A DNA stretch of 64,000 bases from Straminergon stramineum (lineage: Eukaryota > Streptophyta > Bryopsida > Hypnales > Calliergonaceae), in NCBI GenBank assembly GCA_963920665.1, contig OY987265.1, positions 14,885,001-14,949,000 of the forward strand, written 5' to 3'. The stretch's first letter is position 1, and the number at the start of each line of letters is the position of its first letter. The position numbers and the translations under genes were made by a program. The notes beneath the pieces are model-generated. The model saw only the letters and a list, made by a program, of their open reading frames with translations. It was not told the origin of the DNA and searched no databases. Below are positions 37,370 to 49,242 of the stretch, piece by piece.

Positions 37370-39944
37370 CTACGCGGACTGGCTTGAAGCTTGTTTGGCA
37401 TTCACAGTGGGTAGCCCACTCTCCTTCCAGGCCAGGTAGCCTCCTCCCATATCAGTGATACCAGAGAAGTTCTGCAATCAAAGTATACATAACGTAAGTG
37501 AGTAGCAGAATATAGTTTGCCCATAACCTCACACGGTGTTCAAAAACCTAGAACGGGACTTTTGGATCTTAATTATGTAATTAGAATCACGAAGAGGGCT
37601 AATTGAAAACTAATGTAATGCATATCAACTTAACCCCCAAAGGACAAAGAAATGATGGTTTTTAAATGACCAATTTGAAGAATATTGCATATATTGGTCA
37701 AGATAAAGATATAATTGGAAAATAAGATATTCCCCATAAGATTGACTCAAAATTGCTAAAAGACTAGTTCGGTAACGCAAGGCTGTTGGTACACACAGAA
37801 AATGAAAAAACAGATGAATTGAGCAATCTGAAAGAAATTCGTGCACAAGAAGAGGTGAAAGTCACGTACAGCAGCTAGAAGTTCAGAGGCAGCCATCATT
37901 GATCGGCGGCCACTCTGGCAACCCTGCAAAATCCATGCCTCGATTAAAAACCTCAAACTGTAAATTCAAACACCACCAATTTCAACAAACTCAACATCTT
38001 GATGTCACTAAACTATCTAGAGAGAGCAGACATAAGTCAGCATACTGAAGTATCCTTCTGTCAAATTCTGCAACAAATCAAGAGAGAAGTTTCCGATCGT
38101 GAAACAATCTTAGAACAGCAGAGCACTGTAGAAAAGGATATGAAATCAACGGCAGACTCCGGGTTAGGTCATGAACAGTTGCTCATAGAAACTGAAACAG
38201 AGCCCAACTCAAGTATCTGACACTCACCACAATTATCTCGTCATCCTTGCCAAATTCTGCCGCCACCTCTTCTAAAAATTTGTGATTCTTGCTCATGCCT
38301 GTAAAGCACAAAAAGGAAATGTTCAGACCTAGATGTAAAAAACACGAGCTACGTAGACGTACATCCGGCACTACAATTAACTAGATGTACGTCTACGGCA
38401 GATAATTAATGATTTCGGGGTAGTTCTACCAAGACCCAAAGTCAACAATTATCTGATCGGCAGGTTAAAAATGGGGTTGAACTTTATACCACTAGAACCA
38501 GTGAAAAACGCTGCATGTGTTGGTGAGACAAGGAATAGATTTCAAAAGAAAGAAAGACCTTATATGATCTAATCGAAACTGCTAAAATGAGATGAGGCCC
38601 AATTTGGTCCTTTTGGTCCGTTAGGAGTCAAGAGGTAATAGCAAGGACCCAAATACAACCTCTAACTCAACGCACAAAAGTCTACACTGTTCATCGACGA
38701 CACTTAATCAGGAAAAGTCTAACACGACCAGATTATTTCTAGTGCCAGAGGTAGATTACTTACCAGGTCCACATTTCACGAGATAGGGAATGTTCAAAGC
38801 CCCTTCAACATGTCCAGCATTGTATTCTTCTACAGTCCTGTTCATGTCCAATGCAGTTAGGGTTAAGTTAAAATAAACACCAGATTCACCAGTGACACTC
38901 TAGCAGGCGATCATAACAAAAGAGAAATCCTGACACTCATTCCGAAACTTCCCGACAGATATCGATCTCAACGCAGAAATGTAGATAAAACTGACCTGAC
39001 ATCCAAGCAGCGGTGACCCGCATTGATAAGCTCATGGGCAACTTGAACTGGAACGCTCCGAATTGGATGGTCACCGTGTCCTGACGACACTTGCAATCTG
39101 GATCACATCGTACCAACTCTTTTAGAGAATTTCTCAAGCATTTGGACGTCGTTAGATGCCTATTGAAACCGTGATATATATGTCACATTGACGGACGGCA
39201 GCTACTTGATCGTCAACTATTTGCATGAAATAGGGTTCCGCTTCCTAAAGACCAGCAGACATATGTGTCCAGCTCAACCAGCCATTTAGGTAATGATATC
39301 ATGAGGATACAGAATCGAGATAACGCTCCAGTTGAACAGATACAAAGGATGTCATCTGTTTACCACATCGTTCAGATGCGCAAGAAAGACAGTACACTAA
39401 ATACACCATATACAGTGGACCAACACAATCAAAAGACACGCACCCACTATTTCCCATGTAAACTTCGATGACTATCCCCCCGGAGTCAGCAGAGCTCCAA
39501 ACAGAAATCATCCCCACACAGAAAACAAGGTCTCAGATCTAAAGGATCCCATCCACAGACTCTTCCACCAAAAATTGGCATGAACATCTTTCAAAATCTC
39601 CTAACACTCCAAGATGACCGACATCGGCAGATGGCCAGAAACCACAGCACAGCACTATTAAAGGCGACCACAAGGTCCCCTGCATCCGTGTTACAAGTCC
39701 ATTGCGAAAGATCCCGAGAGACAGAGCAACATCCGTAGAGAGGTCATACATACCTTGAAACTTGATTGTACTTCGGGTACACCCACGACCTCCTGAAAGA
39801 ATCGCGCGCATTCTGTCGCATAAAATTCAAACGCACCGCAACTTTATGGCTCTCATCCTCAGGAGTGCCGACACCACCGGTCAAACCCGGCGCCTCGCAG
39901 CGGATTGACAACGGAACGCGGATGCTGACGCTCAAGAGCGACAT
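37370..39944 (-). CDS. Single-domain rhodanese (thiosulfate sulfurtransferase), probably plastid-targeted, 6 exons, 197 aa
   Basis: Sulfurtransferase of the plant STR16/STR18-like class, which moves sulfane sulfur through a persulfide on the catalytic cysteine. Exons, minus strand: 39944-39754, 39097-38996, 38837-38764, 38298-38228, 37923-37870, 37471-37370. Phases agree throughout and total 594 nt ending in TAG. Residues 1 to about 75 are a Ser/Arg-rich N-terminal extension compatible with a plastid transit peptide. The rhodanese domain covers about 78-187: VAHELINAGHRCLDVR near 83-98, the CH2A-like stretch EEYNAGHVEGALNIPY, and the active loop GCQSGRRS at 147-154 with Cys148 as nucleophile. 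GGGYLAWKESGLP follows near the end. The mature domain has the usual size (about 120 aa). An in-frame TAG upstream of the ATG supports the start. The usual GGRS of the loop reads GRRS here. The substrate cannot be told from sequence. Confidence 0.94.
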
Positions 39945-40640
39945 ATTCGGACGCAATTCAAGCTACAATCAAAGATCTGCAGGAAAAAAAACATCAATAT
40001 TAAGCACCAGAGTCCAGTACAAACCTTGGTAAAGTTTTTCTCCCGCGCAAACTACCGAAACCTCAAAAAACTGAAAACCTCATAAAAAAACCCACCTCAC
40101 ACCCAAATTATTCCCAGAAAACGATCCTCACAGCTGCCAAACGAAACCCAAGTCTCCAACGCTCACGAATTCCAAGCTTCCACTGTAATAACGCAAATGC
40201 ACCGCAAAAGAAACACCCAAAGCTCAAAACTCCACCGTACGAGCACTACAGAGCACCAAAAAACGCCGTTCGAGTTTGAGAAAATACCGATTACTCGAGC
40301 GCCACAATCAATGCCAAACAAAACAATTCCCAAGAGCTTACGAAAGAGATCGGGAGCCTGGAAAGCAAGATTTCATGAGCCAGATGCTTGCGTCGTTTTC
40401 TTGAGTGCTACTACTGACTACCCTGAAGGTGCACAACAGTAGTAATAAGGGTTCGGTAGAGGTGAAGCCAGGGTCAATGAAAGTAAAGACTCGAGACGGT
40501 CAGTAACTGTTTTCTTTTGTTTTCCGGCTAATTACCGTGGGCGGTAGATAAAACCGGTGACCGGTTGAACGGGACAGTACCGGGTTGATACTGGGTTGAT
40601 ACTGGGTTGATACTAGGGTCACACTAGGGTCAGGCGGCGG
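39945..40640 (-). promoter_or_regulatory. 5' UTR and promoter region of the rhodanese gene
   Basis: Region upstream of the rhodanese ATG, with more balanced composition than the flanks beyond 40.7 kb. It contains a paired ACCGGT motif near 40553-40566 and a short tandem repeat at 40579-40633. No clear TATA box was identified. The assignment is by position. Confidence 0.35.
40579..40633. repeat. Short tandem repeat, unit about 12 bp (CTGGGTTGATA)
   Basis: Three near-identical copies of a GGGTTGATACT unit are followed by two copies of a CACTAGGGTCA-like unit. It lies at the upstream edge of the rhodanese promoter region. Confidence 0.75.
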
Positions 40641-40859
40641 GAGACCTGCGGGCCATGTCAGACACTTGGAGAAACTGTGTGACAGGGGTCAGACAGAGGG
40701 TTGGAGTTATCCAACTCACCTTTAGGGGGTGCTGACTTGGATAAGTTAATTCTATCCCCCCAACAACAGGGCTTATTAATTGTCCTTGCTCCGGATTATG
40801 AACACAAGATGATTGTGCTTGATGACGAAATATGTAAATTACCGTACTTGGATAGCAGG

Positions 40860-40879
40860 TTCGGCACTTTGGTGCCGAA
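40860..40879. repeat. Perfect 8-bp inverted repeat (hairpin)
   Basis: TTCGGCAC and GTGCCGAA are separated by four bases. A related half-site, TTTGGCAC, follows at about 40905. No gene adjoins it closely, so a terminator or operator role is not supported. Confidence 0.5.
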
Positions 40880-42678
40880 TATTTAATTAAAGTCTAAAAA
40901 TAAGGTTTGGCACTTTAAAATCTAATTTTCTAAGCTTCCGTATTTAAGTCAAAAATAAAATCAGAATTCGGTAGCTAACCTACAATATCCTCTACAATAT
41001 CCTCATCTAATATGGATGGATATTTTAAGATCTATCTAATTAAGTCTTTTATTGTTTATGTAACCTAGTTTTTCTACCCTAATACAAATTAGGGTGTTTT
41101 GCAAGTCTTTGTATACAAGTATTGTGTTTGGAATTATAGCGGCACACACTTGTTCGTAGAATACTTTGGAGGTAGAATGTCATGGCAAAGCAAAGTACCT
41201 TGAATTCTTTGTTTACCCCAATTAGCAAAAATGAGATGGAGATACACATACAGAGAGATTTTACCAAACTTAGTAAACAATTGGAAGTGCAAAAAGCCTT
41301 GGAAGTAGTGGATGTGTTGGAAGTGAAAAGACCATTTGGGCAACATCACAAGTGTTTGGAGACTTTCTTACTTGCACCAAATGAAGTAGTAGAAGAGGAG
41401 GTGCACGAAGTTCAAGACACAACAACATCCAAAAGAGTCAAGGTTAGAGGCAACTATACCAATTGGTTTGTCCCTTGTTTGTAGGATCCAATCTTTGTTG
41501 TTGTGAAGCGTTATGGGAATCTCAACAATGCTTTGCATTTTTTGAAAACTAAGTATAAGAAGCTAGGGGAAGAAAGAGGCACTTGTGATAAACTTTCAAG
41601 GGTTTCTTTATATGAGTGGTTTACTCCTACTAGTGTGTTGAAAGAAAACTACAAAAATCATGTTTATGTTGGATCTTCAACATTTGTTAGTTGGAGTCAA
41701 CATTGCTCTATTCTATCTAAGTATCCTGCTTTATAAGAAGAAATTCTTACCCTTCTTAAGTCATATCGGCAAGCAAGAATTCCATTATTTGCAAGTTTAA
41801 TACGTGGACTTATAAGAGGTATTATTTTACAGAGGGAACCTAGCTTACTTCTTTGTGAGCAACACACAAGTTTTAACGTGAGCATGGAATGGACTAGAGC
41901 ATTTATCAAGAAAGAACTCAAATGGTCCTTTAGGGTGGCAACTATAGCAACAAGAACACTCCCTTCAAATTGGCAAGGAGAAGGACTTTGCATGTCACAA
42001 AGAGTTGCTTACCTCATCAAAACTCACAACATTGGTGCCAATTTGATTGTAAACATCGATCAAACTAGAGTGCATCTAATTCCTACATGTGGTGCATGCA
42101 CATACTTGGGAAGAGGGATCAAAGTCCATTGGTGGTGGTGCAGACGATAAACAACAATTGACAGCAGTGGTTTCATCATCAGCCTCAGGTACCCTTCTAC
42201 CATTCCAAGTAATTTTCACAAGGAAAACAAGTAGAAGTCTTCCTCTAGAAAATGAAGGGCACCTTCAATGTGAAAGTGATGGTTGGCATCTTACTTTCTC
42301 ATTGAATCACTAGTCAATTCTTGATACTTGCAAGGCTTTTGTTGAAAAGGTACTTCAACCTTACAAATTGCAACAAATTGAAGAACACAACTTATTGCAA
42401 GATGCTAAACTTATATGGCTCATCGATTGTTTGAGTGTGCACAAGTCTAAAGAGCTTACGTTATGGATAAAGACTACACATCCTACCATTCTTGTTTTTT
42501 TCATACCAACAAATTGTACAAGTGTGTTTCAACCTGTAGATGTCATACTACAATGTCCTTTCAAACATGCATTTTGCCAACAATTTTGACCTTTGGTCTA
42601 CTGAATCAATTTCTTCACAATTAGATAGTGTGCAAAACATTGACAATGTGAAGTTAGATATGGCTATGTCTACATTAA

Positions 42679-43625
42679 CCCCTAAAAGACCAAACAGTAT
42701 TTTTTGGCAACATAGCGATTTCAGGCAGCCCACTATGAATGGAATTTTTATTTTTTTTGTTTGAAATTTTCACAAAACATGTGCCTAAGGAGTAGCTTTA
42801 AGACCCAACAATTTTCATAACTTTTGAATACTTGGATAAAAAGTTATTGTATGATATGTTGTTTTCATTGCTCGATAGGCAACCCGGGCAAAAAAAAAAC
42901 TTCTTTCAAAATCACTTTTAAAAAAAAATAAAAATTTGAAATTTATTTTCTTGATCTTCATATACATGGAAAGCTTTGAATAATTCCATTTTGATTTATG
43001 AGATGAAAGTTATGAAGAGTTTTAGTTGTGGGTAGTTTGTGGATAGTAATGGAATCTCTACTCTAAAATAAACTATAAAGACCTTTATTTCACTCAATTT
43101 TTAATATTTTTGGAAAAAAAATAAAAACGTGAGGTGTAGATTGTTAATTGCAACAATTTCACCATTGGAATTGGCATTTTTCAATTTCATAAATAAATTA
43201 TTAACAATTTAGTATTTTGAATCATTCTCTACTTCTTTCAACTTACTATTTTTTTCCTATATGTTGTACAATTCCAAATGATTTGAAATTTTTCAAGCAT
43301 GTAGCCAACATGACTTGAAGAATGAATCCAAAGAGTTACAACCATTTTGGACATTTTTTCATAATGATCTGACCTTGTGAAGTGCATCTGCCCGGATTTT
43401 TGCAGGGCCAAAAAATGGCTTTTTGTCACTTCAAATGCTAATATCTTGCAATCCAAACGGTGGAAATTTCTGAAAATTTTTCCACATCTTCCTAAACCAG
43501 CTTAATACAAGATCATACGGTTACATTTGTCCAAAAATGTGTTTTTTTGTAAAATTTGGTACTTTCACTAGAAATGACAGTTTTGGAGCGTTTTTGGTGA
43601 AAACATAGTCAAATACATTTAGGGG
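42679..43625 (+). mobile_element. TTAA-flanked non-autonomous element, about 950-bp family (copy 3)
   Basis: It begins CCCCTAAAAGACC after TTAA (42675-42678) and ends ATTTAGGGG before TTAA (43626-43629). It is closely similar to the elements at 8476 and 13047, for example in the shared core GGAAAGCTTTGAATNATTCC and the shared right end. It contains no coding capacity. It sits inside the transposase relic, so it is younger than that copy. Confidence 0.88.
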
Positions 43626-43629
43626 TTAA

Positions 43630-44443
43630 CCCCTAAATGCCCAAGCCTTTCCATGTGTGTTTTGACTATGAAAAAAGAGCATAGGCTTATAGTTATCCCC
43701 AACCCCAAAAAATATTTTATTTTCCAAAATCTAACCTTCTAGATGTCTAAAGAGCTTGCTTATTAGTGCGTGTACTAATTTTGAGAGCAAAATTGCATAA
43801 AAGTTGTGAGATTATAACAAGAGAAATGTATATTTTCTATTTTTAGTATATTGCCCTTCCACACAATGTTTCAGAAATTTGCATATAAGATTTTATTGGG
43901 ATTGAAGGTGACATGACCAACTAAAAATTGTGTTAGCACACTAAAATGCATTTCCAAAAACCTTAAGTTCAAATGAAGAGCTATCAATCTCATATCACAA
44001 TCCACCTTGCAATTGTTGAAATGCAATTTTTTTTATAAGTAGAAATTGCAATTAACTCCAAATCAACATTTGCATGTTTTAATTTTCAATGGTGAAATTC
44101 ATGAAAACACTTTACTCTTTCCATTGGAACCATTTTCAAAGCAAATGGATAAGTACAATTTTTTAGATCTCAAATCAAGTGAAATTGGCAAGCTTTGTTC
44201 AAAGCCAAGAAATCAAGTAAAATTTGTAAGTTTTACTCTTCCACTAAGATACATATATGCCTTTGAGGACCTCTCAAAAATCCAGTATTTACCTTTTTCT
44301 GTGAAAAATTAAAAAAATTCAGTAGTTAACCTTTGAAATTGCCCGTAAAAAATTTTAAACTGGGCACAAGAATTTAACTGCCCATCCTCAAATGAGCCTG
44401 AAATTTCAGATTGACCATATATGGTCAGTTGGGCATTTAGGGG
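43630..44443. mobile_element. TTAA-flanked element with 15-bp perfect TIRs (814 bp)
   Basis: The termini are CCCCTAAATGCCCAA and its exact reverse complement. TTAA lies on each side (43626-43629 and 44444-44447), and the left TTAA is shared with the preceding element. The interior is AT-rich. One 88-codon frame at 44046-44312 has no recognisable similarity. It has no transposase and differs internally from the 950-bp family. Confidence 0.85.
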
Positions 44444-46065
44444 TTAAAGCCTTGATGTGTGGTTGGTTACATAAAGCGTGGCTTCATGTTTCCAACCCTT
44501 CTATGATCAAGAAGGGTTGAGAGCATTGTGGACTTCTTCAAATATTTGAAGAATCGTTTCAATTTCAAGCTATGCAAGCACACATGGAATCAACACTCTA
44601 TACAATAAAAATGTCACTTTCTAGTGATGCAAAAGTGGAGATTATTCATATTGAATATGAAGAAGAGATTGATTTGGACACAAACATTTCAATGATCATG
44701 GAGCTTTCCTTGAGTCAAGTGGAAGAAATTACAACAAACAATTCAACAAGAACCTCTCTTGCTGGACTACGAGATCTCACACGAAAGAGGTACAAATCTA
44801 AGCATACATAATATTGTCTAATTTGTTTATTCAAATTGTAGAATACTTGAAGTAAATTTTCAAATAAAAGTGTTCAAAATTTCTTGGCTTTTAGTAGGTC
44901 TATGTACCTCATACAAATATATCTTTAAGTCAATGTTACAAAATTGTCTAACTAGCATATGAAATTCTTTGTTTGCTACATTAGATTTAATTTCAGCTTC
45001 TATGTGTTACATCTTCAACAATGACTAAAATTGTTTACATGAAACATATGTAGACAACCTTAAAGAAATGGAGCAAAACATAATGTGACAAGTGTTACCT
45101 TCTTTTTTGTAGACAAAGACCTACAACGTGAGATCAAATCTTGCTCAACATCTAAAGGCACTACAATAAAAGAAGGTTAGTTAGTTTTCTATTCCAAGGT
45201 GTCAATGATACACTTCTACTGCACTAACTCATTTTAATTGAGAAATCAATGTTGATATCACATTCCATTCTTGAAATTGTGGTTCTAAGCTAGTGTAACA
45301 TTGAAAAAATGTTGCTAAAATTCTTTGGTTCTAAGCTACACCAACAAATCCAACTACAAATTCTCTCAAACAAACATTTATGAACTACACTTAAAACTAA
45401 GATTCATGAGCTACAGAGATACAAATAGCTTAAAAATTCATATGGTAATTTTAAGCTATACTTCAATATTATTTCAAAATAGGATTCATGAGCAATACAT
45501 AAACCTATTGAAAGTTAATCAATTCATAAGTTGATTTGATACTAAAAGCTTAACAATTCAAACATTATTGTAATTCAACTATATCGTATTGAAGTTCTTT
45601 CAATCAAAATTGGATCAAATGCACTGAAACTCTTAAGAAACTTATATCATCCAACAATACCAATCAAGATAAGCAATTGAAAAAAAAGAATTTGAAGCAG
45701 TACAATGCAGATGAATCAATATAATTGAGAACCACATGAAACAAAGAATCCATAGCTAATGAATCAGTATTGTATTATACAAAATATAAATCCATATTAC
45801 TCACAAAAAGCAATCAAAGATGTATATGTTTTAATCTCTTCTATAGAGAATAGAATGGCTAAATGGTGAAGCTAAACTAAAAACCTACTCTGAAATGCTT
45901 AAAGAACAAAGGTAGGAAAACATAATCTTACGTGACTCTTGCAAATTCTTTGTTGTAGAGGAGCACATCTCAACTCTGATGGATGGTAGGTGCAGATGGG
46001 CAACATGAGAGACAAAAGAGTACCCAATACAAGAAGGCATTTTCATAGATATAGATCCACATTTC

Positions 46066-46190
46066 AACAAGCGTAGGTGAATATTTCAGTAGGTGCTGGT
46101 GGGTATTTTAGGAAGTGCAGGTGGGCATTTGGGCAAATGTAGGCAAACAATTCAATTGGTGTAGGTAGGTGCTTTAGCAAGTGCTCCAAT
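46066..46190. repeat. Degenerate tandem repeat, about 24-bp unit
   Basis: About five diverged copies of a GTGTAGGTGGGTATTTCAGCAA-like unit in a row. Confidence 0.5.
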
Positions 46191-46316
46191 CCAAGTCTTC
46201 TGAATAGTCAATCCCAAGTTGGAGATCAAGGTCTTTGATGAAGCCTATAAGAGAACTCTAAACCAAAGGCAGCTTGATCAATATCAAATACACACAAAGA
46301 CAAGAGATTTACAACG

Positions 46317-46718
46317 TCAAGTACCAGTAGAAGAAAAATGAAACAAGGCAAGAAATACAAAGAGAAACACCAATAAAACTAAATCTAGGGCATTGTACTT
46401 AAGAGGCAAGTCCAAGTTGTATGATGAATTGTGTCTTCTAGGTTGTTGGGTCTTCATTCTTATACTTTTTGTCTTTGTTGAACATGAGCCTTTGCTTGAG
46501 AGAAGCACCTTCTGTCTATTAGCATAATTTTTGTGGTCTTTGGCTAAAGATGGATACACCAGTTGTACAAAGACATCGTGGAAGGGAGGGATGCGCTTTG
46601 ATTGAAATTTTTGCCTAAAGATAACATACTTTAGTTGAATAGGAAGGTCATGGGAAGGCAAATCCTTTTGCAAGGCTGTCACACCTCTAGCAAAGGTCTC
46701 ATGGGATGTCGAAAGCAA
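46317..46718 (-). CDS. 133-codon open frame, unrecognised
   Basis: The longest uninterrupted frame outside the known genes. It is basic through the middle and ends with a hydrophobic stretch (LDLVLLVFLFVFLALF) near residues 111-126, possibly a membrane segment. No family recognised. It stands alone in AT-rich DNA, and chance is a real possibility. Confidence 0.15.
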   Translation of the reverse strand: MLSTSHETFARGVTALQKDLPSHDLPIQLKYVIFRQKFQSKRIPPFHDVFVQLVYPSLAKDHKNYANRQKVLLSSKGSCSTKTKSIRMKTQQPRRHNSSYNLDLPLKYNALDLVLLVFLFVFLALFHFSSTGT

Positions 46719-48132
46719 CTTATGAGCATTTTACTGAAGCTCAAGATTCTTCTATTTGAAGCTTTATCTTCTGGCACAACACTTTGTTTTCTATTTTAAA
46801 GGAATTGTTAGAATTTTTGACAAATCATCTTTGCATTTTCTTGTAACTTTGGCTATCTAGTTACATAAATAGGCAAAATTTGGCAAATTTTTTTTGTAAT
46901 TAATTTAAGCCAAACCTACTATCCAAGTATGGTAGTGCTAGATGAGCATTATATAGTAGTTGAAAGGGTTTTTGTTTGTAGGATTTAAAAGTAAAAGTTG
47001 TTGAAAAAAGTAATAATAAACACATTGTTTCTTGCATAAGATAAAAAAATAAAATTTGCTGAAAAAATAATGATAAACTTGTTGTTTCATGTATAGGATG
47101 AAAGAGTAAAAGTTGTTTTAAAAGGTAACAATAAAGATTAAAAATTATTAAAAGTTATTAAATATCATTGTTTCATGCATAACATAAAGAATAAAATTTA
47201 TTAAAATAATAGTAATAATAAATTTAATGTAATTCATGCATAGAATAAAAAATTAAAATTAAATTAGTAAAAAATGCTCCCCATATATCAAACTTAAAAA
47301 TAGAAACACCCATTCGAACTATAGTAAAAATGAAAGACATGATAAAAATAAATAATATGTACATCAAATTCTAAAATAAATCGAAAGAAAATTCTAATTA
47401 TGAAATTTGGAAAAATAGTTTAAAAAATAGAAGAAAATATTTGAGTAAATTTCTATACCTTAAGTTAGGTTGTTTTGTTTGTTTGTTACATTGAGATCTC
47501 CTGGACTGTAGATCCCTTGGCTGCATGCTTGGTATTGTTAGAAAGCCCTTAGCGAGGAGGGGTGCATGGGCTTTGTTTCGTGGCATTTTGACCTATGGTG
47601 TGAAAGTTATTGAATTTCAAAGTTGTTTTTGAACAAAAAATTAGAAAAATGCTTTTACTTTTATTTGGACTGTGGCAACAACTTAAGGCACATTAGTATT
47701 AGTTAAATCACTTAAAATCTCCACTCTTCATTTTATTTAGTGTTGCTTCTCAAATAGTGTTACTCCTACAAACATAGGACTATACACAAGAGAGTTTTTT
47801 TCTTTGATTACTATAGATTGTACTTCACCCTAAATTTGTAGAGGTAAAATGGTGTCCCCATACATTGCAAATACCATAAATGACACATACCACACTACAC
47901 AAGTAATTGTGACAATATCTAAAATAAAAATAAAAATTCAATCACTAAATAGTGTTGATTCTTTAAATCATGGGAGCAACACTAAACAAAATTATCTCAA
48001 ATATTAGAATGATTTGCATTTAGTGTGGACTACATTAAATAGAATGAAGAATTTAGTTGATGACAAAAGTGAGATTGGTAGGTAGTATTGTTGTTTTATC
48101 TATTTCAACTTCATTTCTTCAAATATAAGTTA

Positions 48133-49242
48133 TGTCGCGCCCCTTAGTAACACTTACCCCCTTAAGCTCACTTTCCAAACACTTAATACCTTAATGCCAT
48201 CAAGGTTCACGCTCTCCTAACACTGCACATGCCACGCACCCACAATGTTAGGTTCCAACTCAAGTCACGGGGTTCTCCATTCCTCCGTGACTCCTAATCC
48301 TTTCCTTCCAAGACTTAACTCCCACAAGACACCGAGCATGTCATTTGATGACATGGGGCGGAACTTCCATTGATGTCCAAGCACTCGGTGAGGCACTACT
48401 CCCACCAGTGCTAACCGCCCTTGAATGGGACCCAGCTCCCCACTAGGCCCAACCCAACTCATTTCGGGATTCACCAAACGGGACTCACACCATGGCCTAG
48501 TGTGGAGTGGGACACCACCCAACCGGTATCAAGGAGTGCACAAGCACTCTATGGTAACACACAAGTGGTGGTGAGGCTCCAACACTAACCTCACCACCCG
48601 GGGCCACTTAGGCTCACCATGGCACCATCCGGGAGTGAGGAGGGAGACCACCCCTCCTCATAGTACTCTCTATGGGATTCAACAGCCCCCCCCCCCTTTG
48701 TATGTCAAGGGGGACTCCCAAACACCCTTTGGTTTTGGAAGACCACCCCGTTTCTCCCGATTTGCACTACTTTGGGACTCCCGAACTTCCACCCGGCATA
48801 ATTTTGCGGTCCGGGATCCAAATCGCACATGCGACCCCATTTTCGACATTTACGCGACGCGTAGATGCTGGTGAACTACTCACTTGCTCCATTCGGACAA
48901 GTACTCGCAAAGATATCGCCCTCCAAAGATTCGGGACACTCCCGGCGCGGCCAGGGCACTCCTGGCGCGACTGGGACACCCCCAACTTTGAACGCCCATA
49001 ACTTTTGACTCGCAAGTCCAAATCACGTGTTCTTGGGACGGTTAGAAGCGTCTTCTCAAGACCTTTCCAAGCGTATATCACACGCCCCCAAATTCGTCCG
49101 AATCAGAGCGCTACATTGCTCTAATCGCTCGGGACTCCTAGTCCCCTTCACCTCATCTCTTGCAAGGCTTGGGGCGTCACCCCCAATGTCCCCCTTGCTC
49201 ACCAAGGTGGCACGGGCACGCCTTGTGATGAGGGTCGTGACA
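48133..49242. mobile_element. Solo LTR with 5-bp target duplication AGTTA
   Basis: It starts TGTCGCGCCCCTTAG and ends GGGTCGTGACA, the TG...CA boundary common in plant LTR retrotransposons. AGTTA occurs immediately before (48128-48132) and after (49243-49247). It is clearly less AT-rich than its flanks. It contains no protein domain and no second LTR or internal region nearby, so it fits a solo LTR left by recombination. Related along most of its length to the LTR at 54702. Confidence 0.88.

Larger units (their letters stand above)
41182..44811 (+). pseudogene. Decayed pogo/Tigger-type DDE transposase, split by two inserted elements
   Basis: Relic of a DDE_1/CENP-B-like transposase, which would cut and paste its own DNA element. 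From ATG 41182 one frame runs to about 42130, with in-frame stops at 41482 (TAG) and 41734 (TAA). Recognisable pieces are GNYTNWFVP, KLSRVSLYEWFTP and NIDQTRVHLIP, the last holding the first catalytic Asp. After a frameshift near 42110-42140 it continues with DDKQQLTAVVSSSASG and the second-acid motif LIDCLSVHKSKELTLW, then IPTNCTSVFQPVDV. There is a stop at 42311 and another shift near 42589. At 42675 the frame is broken by 1.77 kb of foreign DNA. Coding similarity resumes at 44448 with GWLHKAWLHV (one more shift, a TGA at about 44518) and ends at 44811. It is non-functional. The termini of the original element were not found. Confidence 0.85.
44812..48132. other. AT-rich intergenic
   Basis: Apart from the 133-codon frame and the tandem repeat listed separately, nothing is supported. 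46.8-47.4 kb is particularly A/T-rich. Confidence 0.5.

Noticed and set aside
40860..40879. Hairpin as a transcription terminator
   Set aside because: This is a nuclear plant context with no gene ending there. Bacterial-style terminators do not apply.
44046..44312. 88-codon frame inside the 814-bp TTAA element as a transposase remnant
   Set aside because: No DDE-like motif, and it is far too short for a piggyBac-type transposase. Chance is more likely.
3796..44443. TTTAGGGG/CCCCTAAA strings looking like plant telomere repeats
   Set aside because: They occur singly at element ends next to TTAA, not as tandem TTTAGGG arrays, so they are terminal repeats of mobile elements.
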